From the NCBI GenBank assembly GCA_005784505.1, contig VCAZ01000037.1, positions 1,951,856 through 2,015,855 on the forward strand: a stretch of 64,000 nt of DNA. Reading direction: 5' to 3'. Under the pieces are notes generated by a model. It made no database searches, had not been told where the DNA came from, and saw only the letters and a program-made list of their open reading frames with translations. The translations under genes were made by a program, and so were the position numbers. Positions within the stretch are counted from its first letter, which is position 1. Every line of letters begins with the position of its first letter. The DNA comes from Bagarius yarrelli (Eukaryota > Chordata > Actinopteri > Siluriformes > Sisoridae). Shown here in pieces: positions 40,615 to 52,978 of the stretch.

Positions 40615-42488
40615 GTTAGCACCCAAATCAGTGGCTCTTTCTATAATTGACTGATGAGGTGTTGTGTGTTCTGCATATAATCAAACAGCTGGTGGGTGTA
40701 AAGTAGCTTAATCACTTGAACGGATATTTAAGTTTTTTTCCCCATTATCAGTTTTGTAATATCAAATCCACAGAAATGTGGCGCCCTCTTGTGGACCTTA
40801 TAGAGGAATTGCATGCATTTCAGTTCAGATGATTTCAAATACATCAAATAAACAAGTCAACCTGTGGTGTACAGTATGTTACGTATGGTATTATAAACTA
40901 TATATATGTATGACATAAGGAGTTAACAGCTGCTGTGGGAAAACAATAGTGATTAATACCAACGATGGTGAAGGTGGCGGCGTAGGCTTCCACGCAGCTC
41001 AGCTTGCATGGCTTGCCGTAGTTTACAGGATTTGCCGCCACCAAATACGGCAGCAGCCTCGGGTGCGAGCCAATCATCTTGCTAAAGGGCGTGTCGTCGA
41101 GCCTCGCCCACGAGCAGTCGATCACTGCAACTCCGCCCTCAGCCACGATCTCCCTGATGAGCACAGATCAGTTTCAGGTACACGATTTACTGCAATTCGA
41201 ATGAGATATAAAGATTCTCTGTAGTCACGAGTTCCGCCAGAGATCCACCTGTCAGCAGGGGTGACGTATTTGGTGCCCATTGGGCTCAACACCAGGCCGT
41301 TAAAGCGCTGGTTGAGTCGGAGGCAGCGCACCAGGCCTTTCCGGGCAAGTTTGCGTCCGGTACATCGCTTCGGGTCGCAGTGACCCAAATCCCACATGGC
41401 CAGAGGACACGGCAACTTCACACACTCGGACGCCTCACCGGACTCTGCGCTTTTACTTGCTGAAACACACACACACACACACACACACTCTCATTATTCA
41501 TGTGCTTAATCGATAATAAATTAATTATTAGATCATAATATAGATAGGACGGATTAATAGTTTTAATCAACGTTCCTGACTGAATGTGTGAGTTCGGTCT
41601 CTCTAGAACACAACTATTAAGGCAAATTTAACCAATCACTATGCGTCCTGAGAGACTAAGCAACTTTATCCAAAGCGTTTTTTCTGTTGCAAAGTTAAGC
41701 AATCATTGGATGGAGCGGTTAAAAAATGCTACGAACGAAAGGTCATCCCACAGTCCAAAAACATGTATGTTAGATTGATTAGTTATTCTAAATTGCCCAT
41801 AGAAGTAAGTGTGTGTCCCTGTGATGGACTGGCGAACTGTCCAGGGTGTCCCCCTCCTGCCTTTCACCCTATCAGAGACGGATGGTATAGACTCCAGCAG
41901 ATCCCCGTGACCCCGAATTAGAGAATAAGCAGGTATAGAAGATGAATGAATAAATGGTTGATAGATGTTTTAACTGCAATTAATCGCTAAAGCCCACAAA
42001 AACAGGCAATAAATCGATTATAATCGCAATTATTTATTTGACAATTAATTGTCATCCAAATTTTATAATGACGACGCCTCAATAAAAATCAGCAAAAAAA
42101 GCTACGGAAATGTGGATTTAAAGATTACATGATCATTTATTGTTTTGTTTTGTTTTTTTACAATTATCAATTAAATGTTAATCTAATGATTATCACTAAT
42201 TTGTAAGCTATTATTTTTTATCAAATGAGTGTAAAAGTTAATTATTTATTAACTCTGAAAGAAAGAAAATATTCAGACGAATAAACTCAGTGAATTAGTA
42301 TCGCGGGAATCGCTATCACGATGCTGCTTACTGCGCGATATATCGTACAGACACACAGACTTCCCACCTTCCAGAACTTCCTGCATTTCCTCTGTAAACG
42401 TTTCCAAAGTTTTGCCCTTCATTTTGTGCCGCTTGTCTTTGCCTCTGTTGGTTTGTCGCTCGCTTTGAAACTGTTTTTTGCGCCCCAT
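39957..42488 (-). CDS. tsr3: 18S rRNA aminocarboxypropyltransferase TSR3
   Basis: Six exons, all phases closing, 316 residues (human 312): 42368-42488, 41249-41459, 40960-41153, 40408-40578, 40243-40297, 39957-40155. N-terminus MGRKKQFQSERQTNRGKDKR. The conserved core has MWDLGHCDPKRCTGRKLAR, LNQRFNGLVLSPMGTKYVTP, VIDCSWARLDDTPF and LLPYLVAANPVNYGKP, then FKWGLGF and DPFDVDSGRECMN. TSR3 transfers the 3-amino-3-carboxypropyl group from SAM to a modified pseudouridine in 18S rRNA during late cytoplasmic 40S maturation. The last exon is an acidic tail dominated by a GAA/GAG repeat (about 40 Glu residues), far more acidic than the mammalian tail. The gene is divergent with gnptg, as in mammals. 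Confidence 0.95.
39985..40115 (-). repeat. Coding (GAA/GAG)n repeat in tsr3
   Basis: CTT/CCT trinucleotide run on plus (GAA/GAG in the sense strand), encoding poly-Glu with two Lys interruptions. Reading frame is preserved to the normal stop. Confidence 0.9.
40580..40612. repeat. (CA)n microsatellite at tsr3 exon 4 acceptor
   Basis: On the sense strand (TG)n immediately precedes TTAG|GTTTTC. Confidence 0.9.
41700..41955 (+). repeat. SINE family B in tsr3 intron 1
   Basis: ATCCCACAGTCCAAAAACAT, CCTGTGATGGACTGGCGAAC and CCAGCAGATCCCCGTGACCC mark the body; the tail reads GCAGGTATAGAAGATGAATG. Confidence 0.75.
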
Positions 42489-43276
42489 CGTTAACACCAA
42501 CAAAACACTACACCGTTACGGGATAAACTCCTCCAAACCACGACTAATTACAAACTAACTTCAATAATTTTATCATTTTGAGTTAAATCTTTTATGTTTT
42601 CATGGGCTAACATGCTAAGAAATGTCAGCTAACAGATTTAAGCATCGTGACGTAACATGCTAACATGCTACTTCCTGATTCACTTGTGCGATACAGGCAG
42701 AATGCCCGGATGTGAGCCAGACTTCTGATTGGTCATCAAGGACGTAATAACAAAAAAGTGCGACATTAATTTAAAACGTAATATGAAAACGTGTTACGGA
42801 ATTATAAATATTGGGGTTTTTTAAAATTAGAAATAATAATTAATCATTAAAAAATACATATATTTTGAAAACGTCATAACAAAGCACCGACTAAAACATA
42901 TGTGATGCTTCCTTCAAGCGTTGTCAGATTTATTGTGATAACATGTTGTCGAGTTGTATCCAAATGGCCGTATTTATTATTTATTCAGGTTAAAAACATT
43001 ATAAATACCTTTTATTTAAGTAAGAAATTTAATTATTAACATTACTACAATCGAGGAAGGTTCAGAAAAAAGAAATTCTTTTGGTTTTATTTTGAACTCC
43101 AAATCATTGGTTCACGTTTCTACACAAACTTATGAATGTACCTTCGGGTCACGTGATTTGTACAGCCGCAATATGGCGACGCTCGCTGAAGCAGATGCGG
43201 AAGTGCTGTAAATTGTGTGGTTTATTTATTATTACTATATATTCTTTTAAACAAAACAAACTGTATTCCGGCAGTT
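42489..43276. promoter_or_regulatory. Bidirectional promoter between tsr3 and gnptg
   Basis: 788 bp separate the two divergent start codons. The gnptg-proximal end holds an E-box GTCACGTGAT (43148-43157) close to the CLEAR consensus and a YY1-type element CAATATGGCG (43169-43178; CGCCATATTG on the other strand), plus CCAAT-type boxes on both strands. TATA-less, as typical for housekeeping pairs. Confidence 0.6.
43173..43211 (+). CDS. Short upstream ORF in gnptg leader (12 residues)
   Basis: ATGGCGACGCTCGC... to TAA at 43209-43211, reading MATLAEADAEVL. If transcription starts at the YY1-type element, this ATG would be upstream of the main gnptg ATG at 43277. Its role is unproven. Confidence 0.25.
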   Translation: MATLAEADAEVL

Positions 43277-43924
43277 ATGATTGATGTGTTCATTCGACAG
43301 TATTTGCCGGTGTTGGCATGCCTCGGTAAGTCCTGTGTAATGACATGTTATAGTAATCGTGTGTCTTTGTGGAGCGTTATAATGAATAATAATAAATAAT
43401 AATAATACATTTTTAGTGCCACTTGTCATGGGTGGGAAGATGAAAATTGTGGAGGAACCGAATACATTTGGGTGAGTTGATTGACCATAAAGAGAAAATA
43501 TTCACATATCGGTCCAGATGTTCAGGATTTGGGGGCATAAACATGATCATGATCATGTGACCAGTTGCTCATTTGCATACAAGGGCAAAAGATTAAACAA
43601 ATTTGCATATGCAGCTGTGAAAGAAAACCTTAAAGACTAAGAAAAGCTTTGGCCTTCTGATTCAAGCTTGATATTTTTTTCCCTGACAGTTTATACATCT
43701 CTCGTTGTCTCTGTCTTAGATTGAATAATCACCTACTGTCCCAGGGCAGCCAGCTGCAGGGTCGAGTCCCTCCGTCTCCCGTCTCCGGTCCTCCTCATCT
43801 TTTCCGACTGGCTGGAAAATGCTTTAGCTTTACAGAGTCCATGTGAGAGACACTCTAACGCTTAAAGCCGACAGTGAAAATATCTCGACGGCGTTTGCAC
43901 TGCAGACTTACACCCCTGTTCTCT

Positions 43925-43970
<46 letters not shown>

Positions 43971-44057
43971 TAGGTACAAGTACGACTTCTGTCCATTCCA
44001 TAACGTGACTCAGCACGAGCAGAGCTTTAGGTGGAACGCCTACAGTGGAATCCTGGG

Positions 44058-44092
<35 letters not shown>

Positions 44093-44624
44093 AAGATCCT
44101 TCTAGCAAAAGTGAAAGTTTCTATAAATTTAAATAAAAATAAAATATATTTGTGTGAAGGATCTGGCAGGAGTGGGAGATTGAGAATAACACTTTCACCG
44201 CCATGTGGATGAGAGAAGGAGACTCCTGTGGGAGCAAGAACAGACAGACCAAGGTGTGTGTGTGTGTGTGTGTGTGAGGCAGTCTTTTCGCAAAAGCTAA
44301 ATAGTCTTAGACTCGGTTTAAGTTGCTAGACAACCAGAGTGTCATTCCTGTTCTCTTTCAGGTCCTTTTCACATGCGGGAATAGCAGCAGGCTGGCCCGC
44401 GTATCCGAGCCGCAGACGTGCGTTTACTTTCTGACGTTCGAGACGCCACTCGTCTGTCACGCCCACTCGCTCTTGGGTGAGTGCGTTCTCCGGGTTGCCT
44501 GTTTTTGCGTTATAGGACTTCAGGAAGAAAATAAATAACACTTACAGGAAAATAAGCATCAGTGTGTATATTTATTTATTTTAATGATGGCTAAAAAGCT
44601 TTGAGGAAGTATAATCGAACTAAA

Positions 44625-44656
<32 letters not shown>

Positions 44657-45514
44657 TGTATCCAGTGCTGAGTGAAAGACTGCAGAAAGAATGGGATGAG
44701 ATTGAACAAGCCCGCTATGAACAACTCATCACTGAACAGGTAAACAACAATACGCACACGTGCACACATACTTCTTTTTCTTGTTTTTAACGCCCTCTGG
44801 TGGTGTTCAGGGATACAACAAGATGCTGAAAGACATCTTTGAGGAGGCCGGGTTTCTAAAACCGGTCAAACGGCTCCTTCAACAGGAGCTACACACACCG
44901 AAACCTAAACATGAGAATCTGGACGAGTGCACAAAGGTAGGTGTGTGTGTGAGGGAGAGAGAGTTGTAAAGTATGCCTCACAAAAGATATGTGTGTGTGT
45001 GTGTGTGAACAAATTATTGTATGTACAGGAATTTGAAAAGCAACGTGCTGAGATCCAGCGCCTGCGTTCTCTCCTGAGTCAGCACAACATCACAGACCTA
45101 ACGGAAACAGGTAACACACACACACACACACACACAACTGATCTCTACAATAAATATACTAATAAACAAGGCAATGTGACGTGTAGCATTGTGAATTTGC
45201 ACTATGATAATTGTCAAGTGGCATAATTCGTACACGTTTAATGTTATACGGGACCCTGGAAACAGGAAAAAATATAATAAAGGTGTTGATTTGCTGTAAA
45301 AAAAGGATATTTGTTTAAATTCGCTAAATTAGGTAACTAATTTACGCTCGACGTCACGTTTGCGTAAAAAACGTTAATAATGATATCATCGTATGGAGAA
45401 GCCACGCCCACTTTCCTGTCTCTCTCTATTGCAGAAAAACCGCCAACCGCCACGACGACCCGTCTGCCGAATCGGCACCTCAGGGGTGACACGGGGATCC
45501 TGGATCATCTTTAG
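43277..45514 (+). CDS. gnptg: GlcNAc-1-phosphotransferase gamma subunit
   Basis: Ten exons, all phases closing, 296 residues (human 305): 43277-43325, 43417-43471, 43720-43842, 43974-44057, 44160-44253, 44362-44476, 44657-44739, 44811-44936, 45029-45110, 45435-45514. Signal peptide MIDVFIRQYLPVLACLVPLV, then MKIVEEPNTFG. The mannose-6-phosphate-receptor homology domain has HLFRLAGKCFSF, YKYDFCPFHNVTQHEQSFRW, NAYSGILGIWQEWEI and ETPLVCHAHSLL with the expected cysteines. The C-terminal helix-rich part ends LRGDTGILDHL. The gamma subunit binds high-mannose glycans and assists GNPTAB in making the mannose-6-phosphate tag on lysosomal hydrolases in the Golgi. Introns are short and several begin or end in CA/TG repeats. 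Confidence 0.96.
43927..43966. repeat. (TG)n microsatellite before gnptg exon 4
   Basis: About 19 TG units ending 7 nt before the exon 4 acceptor. Confidence 0.9.
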
Positions 45515-46211
45515 CACCCCCTGCTGGCAGGCTTTTTAATCGAACGTCACAACAAAACTAATGAACCCCTCGCACCACAAATACAAAGCCTTTATTAAGT
45601 CATGGCACACATCCTGTGGCCCTGTTGTCTTTTCCACCACTTGAGTCAGTGGGGTTAAGATGTTTAAGGGGTACCTCCTGTTTTTTTTTTGTTTTTTTTC
45701 CCCAGTGCCTGGAAGAATTAAAAAGAGAAGACGACTTTATATGGATGGTTTTTTTGGCCATGATGGGAACTGAGTGTGTAATCTGGGTTGGGAGACAAGC
45801 AAAAAAAAAAAAAAGCCTTGTGAACTGGAGGCGTCAGAGAAGAAGAACAAAAGTCTGTCCTTTGCGAACTTTCTCATGTTGTAACATGTAACGGGTGAAA
45901 TGGAGACGATTGTTTAATACTCACATCAACACTGTTTAAAATGTGCTGCTGCTGGAAATCCTTGTAAATAGTTTCAGGATGGCTGTTATTAAATACACGT
46001 GTCTGCTAGTGTGTTTAAATTAAGGGTAAAGGGCCTTGCTCAGGGGCCCAACAGTGGTAGATTGGTGGAGCTGGGAATCATATCCACAATCCTTAGGTTG
46101 GTATTCCAACACCTTCACCATGATCCACCACTACACACCATTAAATGTTACTAATGGAAATGTAATTTTAATCATTAGTTTCCATCATGTTGCAGTCGTA
46201 CGTGAAACCCA

Positions 46212-46244
<33 letters not shown>

Positions 46245-47014
46245 CGCGTGATCAGTTCAGACAGTAATGTCCAAAGAGGGGGAAGAAGCGAGGATATCAG
46301 TCAGTCGAGACAGAAAGACACATGACCTCAACATTTAATCAATTGATACACTCCAAAGAGGAAAAACCAACATTTACATAATGTGATGTCTTCAATGTGA
46401 CCAAAAATAGGGATGATATCAGTGTAGAGGAACTCCAGCTAAACATCTTACAGTAAGTTTCATGATAATAATGACTAATTGATGGAGTAACTATGGACAC
46501 TTTAATCTTACTGTTAAGTTACTTTAAAAATCTCACACCATCACTTTTTTTTTCTATCTAAAAATGTGTTTGTTAGTATTATTTTCTGGATTCGGGATTT
46601 TCCCCTCAATGTAATCAAATCCAAAGTAACGAATAACTCACTACTGGGTTAGTCTTATTATTCAAGATGTACTTTAAAATTTTTGGCTACCTCTTTGAAA
46701 TGGTGGTCTCCTGGAAAACTTTGGGATCCAGTTGCTCACCTGCTGCTGAGGAACAATAAGGATAATACTAAAGATTGTTTTTGGCTCTTTATCTGTTAAC
46801 ACCATCAGGCCTCCTTACCGTTTCCTGGCTGTACATCATCTATCAGAGTTAACCTGCTGGGTTGGGAACTCGTTTGTTGCAGCAGGCGGTTCTACAGTAC
46901 ATCTAAACCTAACAGATTTGCAGCTAGCAAACAGAAAAAAATGGAGTAAAATGAACATTTATCATGCTGAACGTTCCTGGTTTAAAAATGTGGATTTGCA
47001 GACGTCTGGATGGC
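45515..47014. other. Convergent interval between gnptg and the Ig/coiled-coil gene
   Basis: Probable gnptg 3' UTR at the left, with an ATTAAA at 45988-45993 as a possible polyadenylation signal. A SINE family A copy and a poly(T) run (46215-46244) follow. The remainder is probably 3' UTR or spacer of the minus-strand gene. No exon recognised. Confidence 0.45.
46019..46130 (-). repeat. SINE family A
   Basis: Minus copy reading TTAAGGGTAAAGGGCCTTGC on plus and ending in a degraded tRNA head. Confidence 0.7.
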
Positions 47015-50000
47015 CTACTGGACGTTAAGAACCTCCTGTTCTTTGTTATCTTCGTATTCGATCGTTACACCGTTCACCATTTTGTCGCCCACGTCGTTTT
47101 GTTGATTTCTCTCCCCACACGTTAAATTGTTTTCATGCACGAGCGACTCTACACGGTTATTGTTTATCTCGGAGCTGCGTTCAACTTCTCCTGGAATCTT
47201 TCTGGTTTCTTTATTGACGCTGATTTCTGCTTCATCTCCAGCAGTTTGCTTTTGCTCGTCCGGTGTGTTTTGCGCCTCGGCAGCGAGGTTCTGAAAGTAT
47301 ACCAGGATGTCAGGAAGGATGATTTTCAGAATGTTTGTTTGGCTTTCCATCCTGGACAGGGCGCCGTATTTCTCCTTGATCTCCTCGATTCCGCGCTTGT
47401 GCTTCTCTTCAATGTCGTTTTTTTTCTCCTCTAAGCTCTCGGTCAGCTGTTGTATCTGTTCCCCGCCCAGCTTCTGCATCTCCAGAGCTTCCTTCAGCTG
47501 CTCCTCGAGCGCTTGCCGTTCCTCGTCCGTCTGTACGACCTCAAGCTTTTTCTGCAGCAAACCCATCATCTTGGCCCAAGCCAGGATCTTCTCGTGTTTC
47601 TTTCCAATGAGTTCTTCCACCGCCGAGACGTAATCGAGAAACTCTTTCTCAAGAATTTTTGTCTTTTCCTCTTCTTCCTGTAGTCTTCTCTCCTCCCTCT
47701 TTTTGGCAATCCAGTTCTCGATCTCTTCCAGCTGCTCCTTTGGGTTTTGGGCCAGTTTACTCAGCATGATGTGAGACACCGACATTGTTCCGCGGTTCTT
47801 CTTTTCCGCCTCCAGTTCTTGCTCTTTGGCTTGAAGAACGACTCGAAGCTCCTCTACTTGCGCGTTCTTTTCCTGCAGCTTCTCTCCCAGCATCTCCAGT
47901 TCATGGTAACACATCTCCATCTCGCCGCTCATGTCCGTCCTCTGCCCGTCTTGCTCTTTAACTAAATTTTGTGCGTCCCTGTCCCGGTCTTGTAGCAGCT
48001 TTGTCATCTGAGTCAACTCTCCTGACATCTTCTCCAACTCCCTAGTTTTATCTTCCAGTTCTTTGTCCCTGCTCTGCAATAAGCTCTTTAACTCTACAGA
48101 TGACAATAATTAATTTTAATATAATAGGAATGCATATAATCCCGTCCTGTTTAAATCAGATACATGCTTACCGAGCAGTTGGAGAGATTCCGGACTGTCT
48201 GCGGGGTCTTGGGTCTTGTTCTGGACTCCCTCTGCAAGTGTAAAGAAAATATTTTTTGTTATATTGGTGGACACGTACCATGTCCAAAATTATTGACCAT
48301 CAGCAACTGAACTAGATGTGTCTTGTGATCAGTCAGCTACGATAGAATTAGTGAGATCAGACATTAATGTTAAGGTGAGGAGGTCTGGGGTTCAGTCGGG
48401 GTTCCAGTTCATCCCAAATAGTGATCAATGGGGTTGAATCAGAATCAGGACTGTGCGGAACATGAGAGTTCTTCCACATCATAACATCCAGAACACAGCA
48501 TGTCTTTATGGAGCTCTTGAAGGTAATCCCAATGCCACATGACTTGACATCATAGTAGGTACTACCAGCTGGTCTGAAAATCAATCACAGCGTAGTGGGG
48601 CAGTTCACAGGGTTACCCTTGTAAAAACAAGATCAAGAGATTGGCATTGGATGACTTTAAAAATTCGAAACCCAAGGGAACAATAGTGCATGATGGAGAT
48701 CCAAAATCATTCAGAGATGGTTGCCAAATATGTCGCGTTGATGTGTTGCAATGACTTAAACTAGACCATTGATAATGTATTGGATGTACGGAGGGGTGGT
48801 ATACTTAAAGAGAGAGGGGCATCCTGGCCATAAGACTAAAGACCAAGTAATAAACTGTTTAATTTTGATGCGACTTGTCATGCTAAGCTGCCACCGCTGG
48901 GTCCCTGAGCAAAGCACTTACCCCTCAACCGCTTGGTTGATAAATGTAAGTCGCTCTGGATAAGGACGTATGCCAAATGGCAGAAGTGTAAAGGGCTAAT
49001 TAAAAACTGCCTGCGAGTCAGGTGGGTGTGTTTTTCGACACGTTTTGACACGTTTGGATACAACACAGCGAAAAGGTGCAGCTATGTTATTATTAAAAAG
49101 GAGAACGTCTACTAAAATGAACCCATTAGGTGTGTTTTTGTCCTAATTATGTTCCAATTATTACGACTTCTTTAATGAATTGGCTTTTATAAGTCACCCA
49201 TTTAAAGTATGAATCTCTTTACGGTTACTTAATACAAATTCACCTGCAATCTGCCTACCATGTTCCCCCAGATGTTTCATCTTCACCTCCTCCAGCTGTC
49301 TGTCTTTCTCTCGCAGCCTGACCCGAAGCTCTTCGACCAGCGAGTCTTTCTCTTCCAGTTTTTCTCCCAGCTGCTCCAGTTGCTTCTTGCACGTCTCCAG
49401 CACGTTCTTTAAATGTTCTTCTGTCTGAGTCGCCAGTTTTTTCATATTCTTCAGGTCCGTGCCCGTGTACAGCAGGAGATTCGACTTGGTCTCCAGCATT
49501 TCCGTCGTGGTCTCCAGCTGTCTGGTTTTGTCTTGAAGATCTTTTTCCTGTCGCTGTAATAATTTCTTTAGCTCTAACGGTTGGGAAGAACAAATGATTA
49601 TTTTTTTAATTATTATTATGATCTGCTTAAATTAACTAAAGATAAATTATTTTTATTAAGAAATTAAGGAACTCAGTCAGCTCAGTATATACTTACCGAG
49701 GATGAGAACAGATTCTTCCACGTCATTGCTGTTCTTCTCTAAAAGTTTCGGCTCTACTGGGGATCCTTAAAAAAAGTGTTGATCATTAATATAAGATCAA
49801 TTTCATCATCAGCCCAACATACCAACGGTTTGTAGGTCCCTTAGTTCCACTGAATAATTAATATGTTTAGACAATATAAGGTCCCTTCATCGGAACTAAA
49901 CTCAAACCCTGTTCCAGAATGACCTGTTCCATGCTGTGTTCTGATTGCTGTGGAAGAACTGGGCTGTCCCATACAAAACCCTGACTCTCCAGACCTGCTC

Positions 50001-51127
50001 GCCACCTTAATATTAAGTGTGGAAGTGCATATGGATGAATGCATATGGATGTGATGGTCAGGTTTTCTAAATCTATGGTTATATGGTCTAAAGCCCAAGC
50101 TTGTCTAATCACTGATGGGAGGAACGTTTCTATAAGAAGACATGCATCAGTAGCTACATTTACATGTCCATGTTCTTGTTTCAATCGGAAGCAGATTGAT
50201 GAACGCTGAATAAAGTAATCAGGTTGACGTCACTGCATGTGCACAGAACTTTCTAGTTTCATTTTTAATCCAATGATGTGTTAACATGACCCCTCGAAAC
50301 CACTCCTTAGATTTGGCTATCGATGTGTTTACACGTCACTTTTTTTTTAGTGGTTTTTATAATCGTCCGACATCATCGCCTCAGCTCACTAACGCTCTTT
50401 TGGCTGAATGAGCCCAAATCGCCACAGCTACCCTCCATACAAGAAAGAGAAGGGATTTAAGTCTATAAAGAGGGGATTTATTCAGGAATGAGAGGTTTAA
50501 CAAGCTCACATCAGCTCACAAACATGTTTAAACTGTAGCTTGAAGGCAAGAAAGATTTACGAACTTACTTGGATCAGTTAAAAGTGTCTCCATTCCTAGA
50601 CAAAACAAAAACAGATTGATAAATAAATAAACAGAAATGTAAATACAGGCGTATACAGGGCACATGCATCTGAAGGGGTGGCTTTAATAAACTTGCCCTT
50701 TTGATCAGTACCTAAGACAGAAACTTGTATGGTGGATTCTTTATGCGTTTATGGAAGAAATCTCTATTGTCATCATTACCACATCCCACGACTCACCTGA
50801 AATATAGAGATGTATCGACTTCTCCACCTTGTGCTGACCAGTAAGTACCTGACAGCTGTAGATACCCATGTCCAGGGACGAGACGGATTTCAGGGTCAGA
50901 GACACGTTTCCACTGCTCATCTCTTGGGGTAACAGGCTCGCCCGGCCTTCGTACTGCTTCCCGACGCTTACTTGCCCGTCTTTATACATGTAAACGCAGT
51001 CATTGCCTCGAAACCACCGAACCTCCATAGACACGGCGCTGGTTTCGGGCGAGAGGTGAGAGGACAGCGTGACGTCATCGCCCGGGTAGGCGAACACGCG
51101 GCTATAGCGGCAGATTAGTAAGAACAT
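47015..51127 (-). CDS. Ig V-set plus coiled-coil protein, function unknown
   Basis: Six coding exons with closed phases, about 631 residues: 50797-51127, 50569-50595, 49697-49765, 49244-49573, 48172-48231, 47015-48093. Exon 1 encodes an Ig V-set domain of butyrophilin-like type (SAVSMEVRWFRGNDCVYMY, GNVSLTLKSVSSLDMGIYSC). Trp38 and Cys92 are in place, but the usual first cysteine is Ser23 (TLSSHLSP). The rest is strongly charged coiled coil, ending in an acidic tail (..EYEDNKEQEVLNVQ). No membrane helix is visible, and the N-terminus (MFLLICRYSRVFA) is a weak signal peptide at best. A non-coding first exon is probable (donor at 51816). The pair 'linker exon + coiled-coil exon' is duplicated in tandem. 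Nearest architecture known to me: fish butyrophilin-like genes; I cannot name an orthologue. Confidence 0.65.
48280..48560 (-). pseudogene. Tc1-like transposon remnant
   Basis: The minus strand reads WKNSHVPHSPDSDSTPLIT and IWDELEPRLNPRPP, a degraded Tc1 transposase C-terminus. Related to 23278-23560. Sits in the intron between the fourth and fifth coding exons of the Ig/coiled-coil gene. Confidence 0.65.
48880..48993 (+). repeat. SINE family A
   Basis: Body GGGTCCCTGAGCAAAGCACTTACC and the tail GTAAGTCGCTCTGGATAAGG. Confidence 0.7.
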
Positions 51128-51870
51128 GGCTGTGGGCAAAGAAAGAAAAGGTTATTACCATGTGCATGTGATACTGTTTAAACCAAATTTTTTGGTTGTC
51201 CATTAGTTTGTACCAGAACTTTTAACCAATGATTGACGGATGGACTAGATAGCTAGACAAATAAACACAAAACACATATTGCAGGGGTCAATGGAACTGG
51301 TATCGAAATAATTAAGGAAATTACAGGTAGAAATTCATAAATTGCACATTTAATAGCCCAAGCCAACAAATACGGATAATTCTTTATTGCTCTTTTTTAC
51401 GTTACTGTTTTAACATGTCCCGGGTGCCAATAATTCTGCAAATACGCTTCTGTTCGATTTTTAAAGCTTGCTTCGGTTTGTTGCTCCACTTGCATGTGGG
51501 TGTGGTTAAACTTGCACACTTAGTTTCCATGCAAAAAAAAAAAAAAAAATCCAAAAATAGGACATATTGACGCAGGATTTGCAAAAAGAAAATGGAGTTT
51601 GGTTCTCAAACCTTTGGTACATCTGGACGGTTTGCAATCCGGTAGTTTTTACTTTAGTAAATAAATCAACATTCCGTGAGCACTGATTATCATTCCTTCG
51701 CCCTGATCAATCAGACACTAAAGAACGTACAGTTTGATGCCAAAATAAAAACATGGCATGGAGTTATATTTATATGTCATCATTCAGCAAAGAAAAGTGT
51801 GCATTCGGTTCTTACCTGGTCCTCACAGTGGAATCGTCTTGTCCTGCTCGAAAGAGCAAACTAATGGATG

Positions 51871-51905
<35 letters not shown>

Positions 51906-52036
51906 ACATGCAGACACACCCATTTCTGTCAGATCTGATCACTCAAAGTACATACTTCAGCTGCAGGCTACAGCCCAGGAATCTCCTCGAACACCACAGG
52001 GTGCCATGATTATCTATAGCTTATATATATATATAT

Positions 52037-52068
<32 letters not shown>

Positions 52069-52589
52069 ATAGATATATAAATATTTCTTTTATTAAGTAT
52101 TTTATTGATGTTTGCTATAAATATTTAAACGGTTGCTTTTGCCAAATGTTGAATGAAATGATTTGACATTCGGGTGGAGTTTTTTTCCACCCAGTAGTCA
52201 TTAATAAAGCGTGTTAGTTTACTTCGCTAAATCTTTGGCTCTGTGCCATGGGAATGTTTGCTTGGGCGTTTCCCCAGACCACATCCCTCACCTGTGATTG
52301 GCTGTGACCTTAAAGATCTAAACTTTAACTGGTTGATATTTTGTTATTCTCAGAAAATGACCAGAACTGCTGTAATAGGCAAATAATCAACAACGGGGTG
52401 GGGTAACGCTAGGGTTAGTCGTCGGGTCACTTTATATACATCAGACTTCAAAATTCTGAATTCTGATTGGTCAGAAGGTAGAAGACAATAGATTCTCACT
52501 TACAGGTGGATTATTGGACTTTCTTTGGTAAAAACAAACCATTAAAAACATGACTAGATTAACTGTTGTTCTGTTTTTTTAAGGAGACA

Positions 52590-52644
52590 GACAGACAGAC
52601 ACAGATTGTGGAGCTTGTAGACAGACAGACAAGACAGACAGACG

Positions 52645-52700
<56 letters not shown>

Positions 52701-52715
52701 CACAGAAAAACAGAC

Positions 52716-52781
<66 letters not shown>

Positions 52782-52903
52782 GTCGACGGATAGATGGATA
52801 GACAGATAGAGAGACAGACAGATAGATACACATACAGACAGATAGATATATACCAGGGAAGACAGACAGACAGACAGGCAGACCGACGGATAGATACTAA
52901 GAA

Positions 52904-52978
<75 letters not shown>

